A stretch of DNA of 64,000 nt from Trichobilharzia szidati (GCA_944472155.2 OX235277.1:28344804-28408803); one strand, 5' to 3'; numbered from the stretch's first letter, positions 22,262 through 34,437 are shown. Notes: generated by a model not told the origin, from the sequence alone. Program-made: numbers and translations.

Positions 22262-23215
22262 ATTGCTGGCCAATTGGCATGCGATTCGCCCCTGTAAAAT
22301 GTAAGGTGATGTTGGAGGATTGGACTTCACCGACCCCTAGATTAGAAATAGGAAGTGAAGCGGTAGAGCACATTGACAGCTTCACTTATTTCGGAAGTAC
22401 CATCAGCCCCAACGGGTTGATCTCCGACGAAATCTCAACACGAATACAGAGGGCTAGTTTTGCATATGCCAGTTTACGCCGTCTCTGGCGTAGACATGAA
22501 ATCCGACTATCGACCAAAGGGCGTGTTTACTGCTCAACAGTCCGCTCCGTCCTCCATAATGTCTGTGAGACCTGGTCATTGAGAGCAGAAGACATGAAAA
22601 GATTAGCTTTCTTTGATCATAGGTGTCTGCGTTCTATCTCCCGCGTGATGTTGTGGTATAATAAGGTGAGCAATATTGAGGTTAGGCGTCGAGTGCTAGG
22701 TAAGGTGGGGAAATCAATAGACGAGACTGTGAAATTATATCGACTGAGATGGTTAGGACATGTGCTACGTATGCCTAGTCATCGCCTTCCTCGACTGATA
22801 GGCAATGTTAGCTGATATAGGGCCAGGCTGGAAAAGAGCTAGCGGCGGTCAAACGAAAACATGTCATCAGTCAATGAAATCTACAACAGCTAGTCTAAGC
22901 CACGTAGGAAGGTGCAGACTTCCTGGTTGGGGTCCTCGGGACGGTAAAATCCAATGGTTCGAAACAATTGGTGACATAGCTAAAAATCGTTCTCAGTGAT
23001 GGCGCAGATGCATCCACTCCTTGTGACTTATAATTTCCAATGAAACCATTTTGTTCTTCGTCATTACTATTCCTTTGTCTCACACCTCTGTTTACTGTCT
23101 ATACTATGCATTTCTCCTACTTTCTACTCTTGCTTTGTCTGCTACATGGAGTGTGGTGACTTGAACTGCCACACAAATGTGCAGAGTTCTATGTCGAAAA
23201 CCGACCGACCGATTG
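22262..23215 (+). pseudogene. CR1-like LINE, 3' third
   Basis: The frame 22279-22815 reads FAPVKCKVMLEDW, then SFTYFGSTIS, IQRASFAYASLRRLWRR, CETWSLRAEDMKRLAFFDHR and LYRLRWLGHVLRM. This is the conserved C-terminal half of the LINE ORF2 product after the RT palm. A frameshift near 22800 continues in another frame to DIGPGWKRASGGQTKT and LPGWGPRDG. The element is 5' truncated and its 3' end runs into a SINE-C fragment. The same family is on the minus strand at 48990-50365. Clade naming is from memory of schistosome LINEs. Confidence 0.8.
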
Positions 23216-23395
23216 CTGGCCAACCACGCAATTGGGCCGCCATCTGATCATCATGCGACAAATACCCTTATCTCGCTTAGCTGGGTAACAAGCCCGGTAA
23301 AAGAAGAAGGAATGGGTGTGAGGCTAGCAACCCCATCTTGTAAAAGACATCACTGCCACTGAAACGCCTAAGCTTTAGCTTGAATAGAAATTTTA
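23216..23395 (+). mobile_element. SINE-C 3' fragment fused to LINE end
   Basis: aatgggtgtgaggctagcaaccccatcttg and the tail agctttagcttgaat are SINE-C body. The head is replaced by the LINE end, with a remnant ccacgcaattgggcc. Confidence 0.55.
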
Positions 23396-24045
23396 AAAAT
23401 CTATCTGTTGATATTTGATTAGTTTAGGCAGCTCATTTTTCCACTTTCTGGGTGAATTTTTACTTGGCTAATTACAGCTTAATTATTCAAGTTTTTTTTT
23501 CTTAGCTTAATTTTTCTAGCAAACATGAACACTGTTCAAGAGAAAAATTTGTGTTGCTTCCGCAGACATTCTAATTGAAGTCATGTGCTTACATTTAATA
23601 AAATGCATCAGGATCCTTATCCTTTTGCCTTAGTCCTCATATATCATCAATAAAAGTTACTAGAATTGATTAAAGTCTAAAAGCTTTTTTCCCATAGAGA
23701 CGGCTGAAAATTCATCAACTGTTTCTATGTCTCTTTATCACTTAAGACCTCATATATGCATGAGATTGGGTTCACAACCACGAAACTTTGTGATACAGCC
23801 TGTATTTTCGAAAATAGATTCCGTCATGGACTGATACCAGTTTCAAAACTGCTGATAACCAGAGGGTGTCAGGTGGTTGTTTGATCCTAGTTTGCGGATT
23901 TCCAGAAGTGAGTCCTCACGACTTACTTGACAGCCTTCTTGTGACCAGGCTATCCCACTGATCATTCACCCACCGTGTTTCACTTCAAGGACTCTATGGA
24001 TTCTAGATTCTCTCAGTTCTCATCATATCACGACAACACTGTCCA
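23396..24045. other. unc-13 intron with a degenerate SINE-H (23815-23990, minus)
   Basis: ccgtcatggactgatacc and tgtttgatcctagtttgcgg mark a very old SINE-H copy. The rest is AT-rich and unassigned. Confidence 0.35.
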
Positions 24046-24049
24046 GTGT

Positions 24050-24310
24050 CACTTTTTTCCTTCGCAACCCTCAGTGGAACAAGGGCTTCAAGCTAGAGGC
24101 TTGAAGTTTCTGTAGCAGTGTTTTATTTTACAGGATGGGGTCGCTAGCCTCATGCCCAACCTTCCCCCTTCACCAGCATTATTTCTGGCTTAGCGAGGTA
24201 AAGGAGTGCGTCGGTGGCCGGGGATCGAACTCCAGGCCACATGAGGGGTTAGCGAGCACCTCGGACCATGTGCATGGTCTGCGAGCATCGTAACCGCTAT
24301 GCCACTTGTC
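24050..24310 (-). mobile_element. SINE-C copy with internal head duplication
   Basis: Full minus copy from ttttttccttcgcaaccctcag. The tRNA-like part contains a repeated gcgagcacctcggaccatg/gcgagcatcg segment, so the anticodon-arm region is duplicated. Confidence 0.75.
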
Positions 24311-25009
24311 CAGTGTCATTACTGATGCAATATTCAAGTTTATCAGCTTCATTCAGTGTGTTCGTATTGCTGTTCAGCGCTATTTCCCCTTCAATCTCTA
24401 GCATATAGGACTCCCCATTAGTGGGCACACTGGGTGAGCTTCAGTAAAGAGCAGTTAGCTGTTTAGCCTTTGTTCAGTGGTACATATGCCTTTCAACCAC
24501 ACAAGTGAGAGAAATACAGCTCAACCGAAGTGAAAGTGAATATTAGAGGTTTCGGAAAGCTATTCAATACTCTGTGTGTACTATTTTTAAACGTTCCTTA
24601 ATGCAATTTGTGAAAAGAGGTTTAAACATTCTCAAGACTCCAAGATAGCTTTTGTTACAGATCAGTATCGACTGAAGAATTGGCGGATAACTGGTTCATT
24701 GTATTCCAGGAATGTGAACGACCCACTAGTTGATTCAATCTACAGTCATATAGTTGCAAAGTTAGTATTTCATCATTTCTCCACTAGGTTGATGAATGAT
24801 GTTCAACTTCCTCTGGTGTGTTACACAGAGAAGAGATGATTAGAATCTGGGTAGGAATTGCTGAAACCAGAAAGAAAGCAGCTGTTCTGAAGAGCAAGCT
24901 CACTTGTCACCAAAAGCTATCATCAGCATGAATTTCCAAAAACCTCACTAAGTTTACTAGTTCGCTAGTTTTATAGCCGATTCCTAAGTCTATGTAAAGA
25001 AGGACGGTT
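24311..25009. other. unc-13 intron, nothing recognised
   Basis: No recognised element or gene. Confidence 0.3.
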
Positions 25010-25925
25010 GGGCGTGGTGTTGGCGTTCCTACTCACGAGAAATCAGTCTGAAAATTGTCAACTGAACAGTCTGTAATCTACTATGGCCACCCAGACGACA
25101 ACCACGAGCAAACTGAGGCAGTAAGTGGTTGTCATCATGTTATCAACAGCAGTCAAAGCTACCATGCAGTGGGAATCAATATTCACATGCAGGATTATGA
25201 GAGCAAAATGCAAGTCAAAATGATAGGAAGTTACAATCAAATAATGCTGCACTGTGACAAACAGCCCAACAACAGAGAATAAAGAATTCTTCAGAAAGGT
25301 ACATACAGTAGTGAACAAGACCGTAAGTAGTGACATTAAAATCCTAGTGGTTGACATGAATGTCGAACTGGAAGCGGAAAATCAAGGGAGAAACACATTA
25401 ATGCCTGCAGGATTCTCAGCAAAATCGATAAGAATGGAAAACTCCTCGCAAAGTTCTGTACATTTAGTTATTTTATACTGCAAATCTGGTCTTTCTTTCT
25501 CTATAGAAATTTATCAAGGGAACTAAATGTATGCAAAGCACTTCCAACAGGTTACTGTAGACTTTTATCAACAGCTGCCCAATTTACTGGGTCCATACTG
25601 AAGATAGAATGGCTAGACATAAAGAATAGGTAACAAGAAGCTCTGGAAACAAACCAGCCAAGAGCCGATCGCTCAAAAAATAAGTAGGAGAAAATGGAGT
25701 TCAGTTGGGTATACGCTGAGGAGACCAGCGCTCGAGTGGAATGTAGATGGGTTGTCCTAGGGTGACATGGAGGAGAAAGTGTGAGTTGGAAGAGGAGATG
25801 AGAGATTATGGGCAACCATGGGCGCAGCTAAAGAGGACAGCAGAAGATAAAACAAAGTGGAGATGTGTTGCTGAAGCCCAATGTTCCACTCGGAATTCAA
25901 GGGAATAATGATAATCGTCCTGAAG
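25010..25925 (+). pseudogene. RTE-like LINE with internal deletion: endonuclease joined to 3' end
   Basis: The 5' part keeps endonuclease fragments: IHMQDYESKM and FFRKVHTVVNKTVSSDIKIL followed by VVDMNVEL, where the APE-type endonuclease has a DxNA motif (here DMNV). From about 25560 it jumps to the 3' end (LSTAAQFTGSILKIEWLDIK, then RRKWRW-like text) and the tail tgctgaagcccaatgttccac with gggaataatgataat. The whole RT domain is missing, so this is a deletion derivative. Confidence 0.7.
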
Positions 25926-27149
25926 AGGTTCCTCTCAGTTATCAAGGATATTACATAAATTGTATTCGCTATCTGTGTGCTGACACTGGTTATAAGGAAG
26001 TGTTTCTTGCATCAGCATAACTTCTGACCGAAAAGGTTGGGACTTATCCCGATAGAAACCCTTATGACTTTAGATTTAGGTAGTGCTGATTTAGAGTCAT
26101 TTAACTCCTAAAAATCGTCACTACAATTTAATGATAAATGTCTGTTATGACTTTCTGACTTTCACATGGTTAATTCAAGTGCGGATACCACTCCTCTGAA
26201 ACCAGATTTCATCATGAACTGACAACGTCCGGTGAACAGCTAAAAGGCTTTAGCATTACATGGCTTTCTTGTTTATGTATGAGAAATTTTGAGTTTGTAT
26301 GCATTGACAAAGCCATGAGCAGCAGAATCTATAGCTACCAAAATACAATCTAAATATTAATTGTTTGTGTTGAATTTGCATTTCCTATTGACATGTCGGC
26401 TGTAAGTACGGATACTTCGATAACATCTGAAGATTAACCTGATGTCATTTGTTAGAATAGTGACTAGTAATTCAGGATGGGCATATCGTGTAATTTGGAA
26501 CTCTTCAGCTGGATATACCTGAAGTCTCCAGTGAATGATAGTGTTCTCATTGAGAATCAAACTTAGCACCCATAGTTTCCAACGACAGAGCGTTATGCCC
26601 AAGGCCACATGAGCGAAGACAGCCATCTCTTTGAATGATGGGTATTAAGTAAGCACTTTATCAATTCTCTGGATAGTAGTATGAGCGTTTGATCGTGAAA
26701 AAACACTAAATATCTGTGTATTGAACTCCCTTCAAATCAACTAAGTCCCGATAAAGTCAATCTCCCTATTAAATCTAGATTTTTCATTGCATTGACGAGG
26801 ACTTTTTTAAAAACGGACCCTGATTCACACGCATGAGTTTATTCGTAGCTAAGCAGATAAACTGAACACCAATTTTTGGATTTTAAACAGTTTGTTCTTT
26901 TCAACTGCATTATACATTTTTGTGCTCCCATCATCGTAGAAATGCTGAAAAAAAATATGACATCTTAGAAAAATATGAGTTATGTTGCAGTTCACCATAA
27001 CCGTGGGCAAAATGAATATACAAATCCCATATTTTTCCCAAGCATTCAGTCATTTCTTATAAAGTCTGTATATTTACCTTTCTTTTGTGTAAAAATTGAC
27101 CAAATGCAATTGGCTGTTCCATGCTACACCTTCAACTGCGACAGAGTCA
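25926..27149. other. unc-13 intron, unassigned
   Basis: About 1.2 kb. A short SINE-H-like word (gatttcatcatgaactgac) is at 26205. Nothing else recognised. Confidence 0.3.
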
Positions 27150-27545
27150 TTCCAGTGTTACTGTTATTATTACTATTCATTGCTCCAACTCTTAGTACAA
27201 CTCAATGCTTCGGCAACCCGTCTTCACCTCATTTTATCTTGTGACTTTTAGCTGGCTCCATGACTGCCAACAAGCTATCATTTTCTCTTCACACGATCTT
27301 CTCCATGTTACAGTCGGAATGGACTGTAGCTTCCCATTCAAATTCCACTTCATAGTATATATTGTGATGACAAATGAATGTCTCCATAAGGTGTGCCCGG
27401 TCCACCTATATTTTCTTCTGGATGCTTCTTGGACAAAATGTCATTCTCTAGCGGCCAGAATTCTTTGTTACTGCTTACCAGAACAAATTCTCTGTCACTG
27501 GGCTTATTATAGTTATCGTCTATGTTTTTTAATATTTGATTTAAG
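27150..27545 (-). pseudogene. RTE-like LINE 3' end
   Basis: On the minus strand, broken frames give SRRKYRWTGHTLWRH, EWNLNGK and TWRRSCEE, the conserved tail of RTE-like proteins ([24 protein letters not shown]). The 3' end reads tgccgaagcattgagttg and runs into an ATA-rich tail near 27160. Confidence 0.6.
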
Positions 27546-27599
27546 ATATTCACACTTTATTTTCATGATTGATGAGTATAAACAGATCAAATCCTTACA

Positions 27600-27985
27600 A
27601 ACAAAACTCTTGAAAATTAATCTGATGCTCGCTAGTGACTTGCTACAGGACGGAGTTTTCTGAAGTTCTAGTGAGAAGTTGTGACCAGTGAGATCCATCC
27701 AGTCAAGTGTGAGGATGGATGTCCCACCGATGACATTGGTTGGTGCCAGTCGCGCTAAATCACAAATTGGTAGAAGCTTTAGTTCATGGGCCATTGGATC
27801 GGGTCCCAGTGACTGAATTGTATATGAGCTCGCTTGCCTTGTAACCGTAAGGTCCTGGGTTCGAACCCCAGTGGTGCGTACTGCCGATGATTCCCAAACT
27901 AGGGCGCAACAGCTGGCTGTCCAGTACTCCCTGCTAGTTTTCAATGGTTCTCTAACTGATATCAACCCGTGATCAACTCGTCAAA
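27600..27985 (+). mobile_element. SINE-H, near full length
   Basis: Leader from cttgaaaattaatctgatgc, gaggatggatgtcccaccg, tRNA-like head (gtgactgaattgtatatgag; B-box ggttcgaacccc), ribozyme remnant 27878-27927 and 3' part. Core CCGAUGA and GCAA in place of GAAA make the ribozyme dead. The 3' tail differs (gatcaactcgtcaaacaaaat), the same variant as at 21070. Confidence 0.72.
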
Positions 27986-28286
27986 CAAAATGAATCATTT
28001 TGTTAAATTAACAAATTTTATTCTGATTGGGATGGTTATTCATTTGGATGAGGAGAAAAGAATGCAATGATAACAAACAACTATCATCGTTTCACTTCGT
28101 ATAAATAAATAAATACCCCTTTTTTTAAATGTTGTGTAGTAGTTATTGCATTTATGGTATCTAGTGCAAACTAATCCCATTTAACGTCCGTTTTCTATTT
28201 CTCCTTTTCTAATCATCTTCACTCCCCTTTTTTGTCATCATTACCATTGCCTCTAACGTCTTCGTGCAATTGATCGATCGTTCAAG

Positions 28287-28428
28287 TGAAATCTGCTCAG
28301 GGATTAATCGGTAAGGATAAAACTGGACGCAGTGATCCTTACGTAACAGTACAAGTTGGCAAAATGCGTAAACGCACTAAAACTGTCCTGCAAGAATTGA
28401 ATCCAACCTGGGATGAAAAATTTCTTTT
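28287..28428 (+). CDS. unc-13: unc-13 exon, C2B domain first half
   Basis: After the split Val codon it reads [32 protein letters not shown], then [11 protein letters not shown]. This is the first half of the Ca2+/phospholipid-binding C2B domain, strands 1-4. The loop-1 aspartates in GKDKTG and SDPYV are present, so Ca2+ coordination is probably kept. The acceptor is ttcaag. A later cag at 28300 would put a stop in frame. The donor gtaagt starts at 28429; phase 2, Phe split tt|t. This short exon lies between a 14-kb and a 5.2-kb intron. Confidence 0.95.
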
Positions 28429-29451
28429 GTAAGTAATCAATAAATTGCCATATATATTATATTGAAGTGTTTACCACTTTTTGTTTTCACTATTTTTCCT
28501 TAGTTTCTGTGTTGCATTTTAAAAGTGTTTTAAAAATGAAGACGGGAAAACGTAGAATGAAAGTAGCTCCAACTGTATTGTCTCCTTACTAAACGCGTGA
28601 CAGGAACTAAAATTAAAACATTCAAACATCTTTTTACCCTCTGTATAATCTTAAAGAGGTTCCTGATTTGTTGCGCTGTCAAAGCACCTAATTATATAAA
28701 CACTGTGTGTTGTCAATGCATATTTAAGGTTCAAAAGAAGGCTAAACGCAGTCTTATGATTATATCTCAGATACATACAGTCTACGTTGTCTAACTTCCA
28801 CTTCAGTTGATCTGGGTATGAATCCAAAAGCAACCAATTGTCTATCTGCAGATATCTAACCAGTCATCATTGTATATTCTGTCAAGATAAATTTACTGAA
28901 GTGATTGACTAGGTTTCTACATTGAATCTCTTTTTTTCAGTCGGCAGGTAATCATGTGACTGGTAAACTTAAGACTGGTTGGTAGTTCAGATATCGTTTG
29001 AGTCTAGGGTAATAAACTTCCCTAGTTCATTGAATGGAATGGGTTATCTATGCTGTCGACTTCTTTTCGCAAGCATTTGATTGGACAGACAAAAACTCCT
29101 CACATTTAATTGTCCGAATTATCCAATTGTGTTTTTGAACCCATGTATTAACTTACACACATATTCAATTAGTTTTCTACGTATCGTTTTAAGATTCTTG
29201 AAGGAGTTTGAGGAATAATGTCATAGAGGACCGAATCCTACTTCAGTTGCAACAACACCACATCCTGTGATTTACTGTCAGCTTCTACTTTACTTATTAT
29301 TATTATTATTACCATACATTACTGACACTGTAACGTGTCCTACTTATCTCATTATAAGTAACATACAAAGAAAAGTCTTCGAAGAAGCAATGATAACTCT
29401 GTGCATCGATGGAAAAGTCAAATAGAAGAAACTAGAGAATTAGGTGAAAAT
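28429..29451 (+). other. unc-13: unc-13 intron, nothing recognised
   Basis: About 1 kb without a recognised element. Confidence 0.35.
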
Positions 29452-29460
29452 AATTCTGAG

Positions 29461-29675
29461 CGTTGGTGGCATAGCGGTTAGGACGCTCACCGACCATGCA
29501 CATGGTCCGGGGTTCAATCCCCGGCCGACGCAATCCTTTGCCTCGCTAAGCCAGAAATAATGCTGGTGAAGAGGAAAGGTTGGGCATGAGGCTAGCAACC
29601 CCATCCTGCAAAATAAACACTGCTACAGAAACTAGCCTGAAGCCGTATGTTCCAATGGGGAACGTGAAGGAAAAA
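29461..29675 (+). mobile_element. SINE-C copy, well preserved
   Basis: Head cgttggtggcatagcggtta (A-box-like tggcatagcgg) and ccggggttcaatcccc (B-box-like), then ttgggcatgaggctagcaac and the 3' end gaagccgtatgttccaatg. Probable target duplication aattctgag/aattctggg at 29452-29460 and 29676-29684 (one mismatch). Confidence 0.8.
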
Positions 29676-29744
29676 AATTCTGGGCTCACTAATCCAGTCC
29701 GCTTAAAATTACTACATGTAAACATGCAGAAACTTATAATCATT

Positions 29745-30450
29745 ATAGAAAAGAAAAGGCGTTCAGCAAAGAGTTACTCTTTTCGGCGATATCATTCTCA
29801 AGCTGTACAAACCGCAAATTTATGGTAATTTTTCTTGGCAACAAAAGGAATATTTCCAAAGATGTGTTAATGCAATTGTTAATTTTTTGACAACAAATTA
29901 CGTAATTTAGAAGGCGTTAATCGGTTAGAAACTAAAATAAAGTTACAAAAGTAGGTTGGGTGACGTAATCTAATTGCTAGGGTTCAATGAAAAATGAATG
30001 AGAGTCAATTTAATAATCTGAGTAGAATTCACTTGAAAATGGATGAGAGTTAAGTTGATAAGCTGAGTAGAATTCACTTAAAAATAAACGAAATTGGAGT
30101 TAGCAACAGTCGTCATGAGGGTGGAGATTTAATAGAGGGTGGGGGTAGAAAATAATGCAATTAAGAAACAGACAAACAAAGAAGAAAGAGGTAAGACAAA
30201 ATTACGTATTTGGTGTTGAGATAGATCAGGACCATTGTAGATTTAGTGACTGAACAAACTTCTTTTGTATGCAGAGTTCAGGATTCAATATGTGAATTGC
30301 CATTGCTTCTGCAGTTTGAAGAAGTTTAATTCGTACTCTTTTGGCAAGATTCCCACGTATTGTGTAGATAACTGAGAAGTTGTTTTGTGGGTTTGCTTGG
30401 TGTCCGGATTCGATCAAGTGTTCTAGGATAGAGCTGTGGCGGGGGGATAT
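29745..30450 (-). pseudogene. PLE-B remnant, 3' part
   Basis: The terminal hairpin block is at 29763-29810. The minus frame 30226-30417 reads NNFSVIYTIRGNLAKRVR, then LLQTAEAMAIHILNPELCIQKK, the C-terminal tail shared by the PLE GIY-YIG proteins here. It breaks off near 30450. Confidence 0.65.
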
Positions 30451-30691
30451 AATATAATATAATCATTAGGATATTGGCTTGCATGATTTAACGCAGCGAT
30501 TGAATATACCCTATTTGGATGCAAATTATATTGAGTACGCCTATCGAATCCTCCTACACAGACAGAACTTCATGATTTGTATTCACTTATTAGTGTATTT
30601 TCTTGGACACATTAAATTAAAATTGTTATTATATTTCAATTGTTTGAACACAATGATAGGTGTTTTTGTTTTTAGGTAGCTCAGGTGGATG

Positions 30692-31087
30692 GTTTTTGAC
30701 GTAGTTGTGTTCTCTGAGCTGGATATTTTACTTGCAAAGCTTTCATTGCCCTACCAGGCAACATCGTTAGAGCATACTTCAATTTGTTGGAGTGAGCTTT
30801 TAGATTTCTATACGAGTTTATCAGTCGCCTCTCCTGGTGGTGGCCTTGAACGTGATTGGTCAAGGAAGCAATCAGTACCAATACAAATAGACTAGAGGGT
30901 GTGAAGACAGACAAGAGCGACCAATCACGTTCAAGGTCGCTAGAAGAGATGACTGATAAACTTGTATAGAAATATAAAAGCTCACTTCAACAAATTGAAG
31001 CGTATGCTCTGACGATGTTGCCTGGTAGGGCAATGAAAGCTTTGCAAGTAAACCACCCAGCTCAGATAACTCAACTACATCAAAATT
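30692..31087. repeat. Foldback element FB1
   Basis: Inverted arms of about 170 bp at 30692-30861 and 30919-31087, with shared words ttacttgcaaagctttcattgccctac and ccttgaacgtgattggtc. The spacer is 57 bp. No coding frame. The arms have several mismatches, so it is not recent. Confidence 0.75.
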
Positions 31088-31464
31088 TTCGAAAGTAAGG
31101 GAACTTATAGTGCTTAACTCAGTCATCTGTCACAACCTCGAATGGTGTTTTGATAGAAATTATGTAACCTAAATATTAATAAATAAATATATATATATAT
31201 ATATATGCATATAATTTGGAACAATTAATTCCCTTAGTGAATTTTGACAAAACAATAAGAAGAAATAATTTATCACAGTCGTGTACTGTATTTGCTCACC
31301 ACATTTCGAACAATCTGATCACACGCGAACTTATCACATATCATATGAAAATAATAAAGAACTAAAGAGGTGCGAGATTAGACGGAGATAAGGCTAAAAT
31401 AACATACTGTTGGTGAAAACATCACTGGAGATCAATAAACCAAAGGCAATAGTACATCTACCCT

Positions 31465-32240
31465 GGTATTAAAAAAAAGTTAACCAAGGAAAGTTAAATG
31501 TGATGGTGAATTGTTTTTGAACACATAAAGGTGGTGTAAACTTCCTTATTGCTAGCACTTCCACGAAGTTTAGGATACGTCTCAAACACTTTTTATATAT
31601 AGGTTTAAAAGACGTGTAAACATAAATTTTATGTCCCGCCTTTATAATATATTTCTCAACACAAGACATAGGTCCGTTTTCACCATTAATGAGTTCAGAG
31701 AATTCCATTTGCTTCTAAAGTCATTTAGGATTACACTCTGAAACTCTTACTTTCAAACATCGATGACCGCTCCTTACGTATATGTGACGTCAAGTACATT
31801 GAAATCGGTAGGCACAGTTGGTTGTGACATTACTTGTTTATGTTCTTGGAGCTTAGATGTAAGCTTCACATTCTCGATTATTCCGATCTTAGATACATTA
31901 AAAATCTATTTCAACCGTTGCGTTCAATCTTTGTCTAGTTGTCAAGCTGGGATGATCACCCATATAGGGTGACTTGACATACACATCATTCTTAGTGGAG
32001 AGTTGAAGCATTAATCCTGGTGTTCTGATCACTTTAAAACTCCTTACGAGCTTCTCTCGATAATTATCATTGACCAGAGTTTCCGTCAGTTTTCTTTCCT
32101 CATCTTCAGGTGTATCTTGATTGCATATTCGTCGAATTCTACTAGACAGGCAACTCACTACGGCTGTTTTGTATAGAACAGGAAAGAGGCTGTGATAATT
32201 AAGATACTGTCCTGTTTTCATCATTTATATTAATTAACAA
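31465..32240 (-). pseudogene. PLE-F remnant, end of RT and GIY-YIG region
   Basis: The minus frame 31898-32224 reads HSLFPVLYKTAVVSCLSSRI then RRICNQDTPEDEERKL, which parallels the thumb region (SWVPIQQKRNLIKSLATRIR then RICSRDALE) of the PLE at 54785. Downstream, CLRRILNFVEVLAIRK and LCVQKQF form the C-terminal tail. The GIY-YIG core between is disrupted by stops. It is a separate, more diverged family. Confidence 0.6.
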
Positions 32241-32339
32241 CTTTTCATATATATGAATATAAATGTATACATTAATGCTCATACCAATGCAATATTTGAT
32301 AGCTTTGAGAAGTATAGTTATTTGGATAGTATTTAAAGC

Positions 32340-32660
32340 CATCCGTCAAATGTCCAGATCTCAGAGATCCTAGACCTATCACTGGTTTCAGAACACTAAG
32401 CATAATACACAGAGTACTATGCTCCGTAACCAACACAGAACAACAGAAAACGGTTGAACAACACAAGCTATTATTCTCCATATGATAATAAAACAGATTT
32501 ACAATGGTTAATCAGTGCCGAATTCTGTAAATAAGAGTTAATATAATGTACAACAATGCTTCCGACCGTATTTCTTCAAGCTTCTGCCAACCAGTGCATG
32601 ACTAAGCAATGACAGTCTTCTTGTCTCCCGCCAATGTGGAGACCAGTTCATACAAACAAA
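32340..32660 (+). repeat. Dispersed repeat R1, copy 1
   Basis: Shares aacaacacaagctattattc, aatataatgtacaacaatgc and tcttctgccaaccagt with 42030-42310 in the same orientation. No coding frame. Function unknown. Confidence 0.65.
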
Positions 32661-33094
32661 CGATTGAGTGTTCACCAGCATTGAAACCATCTTCTATTCC
32701 ATTATAACGATTAAAAAATCAGCTTGATTCGATTATTAAATATTATTCACTGGATTCAGATGACTATCAAAGTGTATCAACAAGGTGTACAGGACACCTC
32801 CCTTAAATAACGAACATTTGCTTCAAGGCATCTTGTTTGTGGGTGCTTATCAACTCTGTGTGTGTAACTTCTCTCTTCTAGAAGCTTAGGTTATCTCCCT
32901 CCCTACATCCCTTTGAAACTGTAAATTACATCATAAAATTTGCCACCAAACTAAATAAATCTTTTGCCTTTGATCTCACTGACTACTACCTCTCTTCTTG
33001 ACCGATCAGTATACAGCAAGTTCGTTGACCTATTATCAGGCGACTGTTTCTTGGATATAGTCCAATTCTGAAAAGGAATTATTCATGATTTTTT
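32661..33094. other. unc-13 intron, nothing recognised
   Basis: No recognised feature. Confidence 0.3.
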
Positions 33095-33290
33095 TCCTTC
33101 ACGTTCCCAGTGGAACATAGGGCTTCAAGCTATACGCTCGAAGTATCTGTAGCAGTGTTTATTTTACAGGATGAGGTTGCTAGCCTCATGCCCAACCTTC
33201 CCTCTTCACCAGCATTATTTCTGGCTTAGCGAGGTAAAGGAGTGCGTCGGCGAGGGATCGAACCTCGGACCACGTGCATTATTCGTGACA
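33095..33290 (-). mobile_element. SINE-C copy, 5' truncated head
   Basis: ttccttcacgttcccagtgg begins the reverse tail. The body and half of the tRNA-like head (gggatcgaacctcgg) follow; the A-box part is missing after gtgcatt. Confidence 0.75.
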
Positions 33291-33676
33291 TTAGGAGTGA
33301 AACGGTAAAGTTGTCTACTTTGTCAACACTAAGTTGCACTTGTTCATCTAAACTGAAGATGAACCACTCGGATGTGGACCAGATTTCAAGAAAGAGATCT
33401 AGGTAGACCACTTGTGTTATTTGCGATTTGTTTCTACTTTAGATCAATAAATTTGAAGCTTGAGTGTATTCACAAAGATGTCACTTTCACTGTCGCATAA
33501 AATAACACAGAAAAGTGGATACTGGAAACTAACTGGATTTTCAAATCAACGCGTGGAAAAAAGATACATACAGAATATCATCGTAAATGTAATTGACTCA
33601 CTGATCATTAATCTCTATTGGATGTGTGTAAATTTGTGAATAACTTTCAGTTATGTTATTTTGTTTCTTCTTTCAG
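33291..33676 (+). other. unc-13: unc-13 intron end, no other feature
   Basis: AT-rich sequence ending in a strong pyrimidine tract and acceptor tcttctttcag at 33676. Confidence 0.45.
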
Positions 33677-33718
33677 TGAATGTGACAATGCTTCAGAACG
33701 TATTAAACTTCGTGTCTG
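33677..33718 (+). CDS. unc-13: unc-13 micro-exon, C2B middle strand
   Basis: Only 42 nt: completes Phe and reads ECDNASERIKLRV, with Trp split tg|g. It matches ECHNSSDRIKVRVW of vertebrate Munc13. It is flanked by acceptor tttcag and donor gtaagt. Phase 2 at both ends, so skipping would keep the frame but remove a C2B beta strand. Confidence 0.93.
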
Positions 33719-33934
33719 GTAAGTATTATGCTTAAATATTTTGTATATCAAAGTCAATATCTTCAAGGAACTGATTGTTATATCTTTTCGCATCATATAG
33801 TTATTGATATCAAAATCTTATCAATCAAGTGGTTATTTTAGTTAATCAGTTTCAGAGATACGGGGGGAGGGGTTAAAATTAAGAGGTTAAAGGTCATCAA
33901 AACAAGTAACTAATAGAATCATGAAAAATCCCTA

Positions 33935-34437
33935 TTCGAACATTAATAGACAGAAGACTAGTAGTTCAGCGAAGAGTCTCTTTTCGGTGAATTCATTTTC
34001 ATGGAGGATTTCATCATGAGCTGACATCAGTTAGAGAATTCATTTTCGTAGCTGTATAATGGTAAATATATATGGTTATTTTGTATGTGTGTACATTAAA
34101 TTTGCCAAACGAAAATATAATTAGTAGGTTCAGATGAATTGGATGTTGATATATGAGGGTAGTACCAAAAGTGATGAGTTGTCACAAATAATTGTAAATG
34201 GAGAGTTACGTAATGAAATGAATAGTTTGATGAAAGAGTTGTGCTCAGGGTGAACATGCAAACAAAATAACATACGGAATTACACAAGGGTTTTAAGTAG
34301 TTAAAAAAAATAAGCAAACAAGCAAAAGTTCAGTCAATTCAACAGAGTTGTTACTATGATGGTAGAAGTGGTTGAATAATTTACTTTTGTATGCATAGTT
34401 CTGGTTCTTTTAACTGAGTGGCCAGCTGACAAGATTC
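33935..34437 (-). mobile_element. PLE-B terminal region, left arm of inverted structure
   Basis: Hairpin block at 33965-34060, interrupted by a 35-bp SINE-H insert. It is followed by sequence that is the reverse complement of 36173-36475, including the end of the PLE ORF (agttctggttctttt). Confidence 0.65.
34001..34035 (-). mobile_element. 35-bp SINE-H fragment within a 12-bp target duplication
   Basis: The insert is a 3' piece of SINE-H lacking its tail. It is bounded by gaattcattttc at 33989-34000 and 34036-34047, a perfect duplication inside the PLE hairpin block. Confidence 0.8.
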
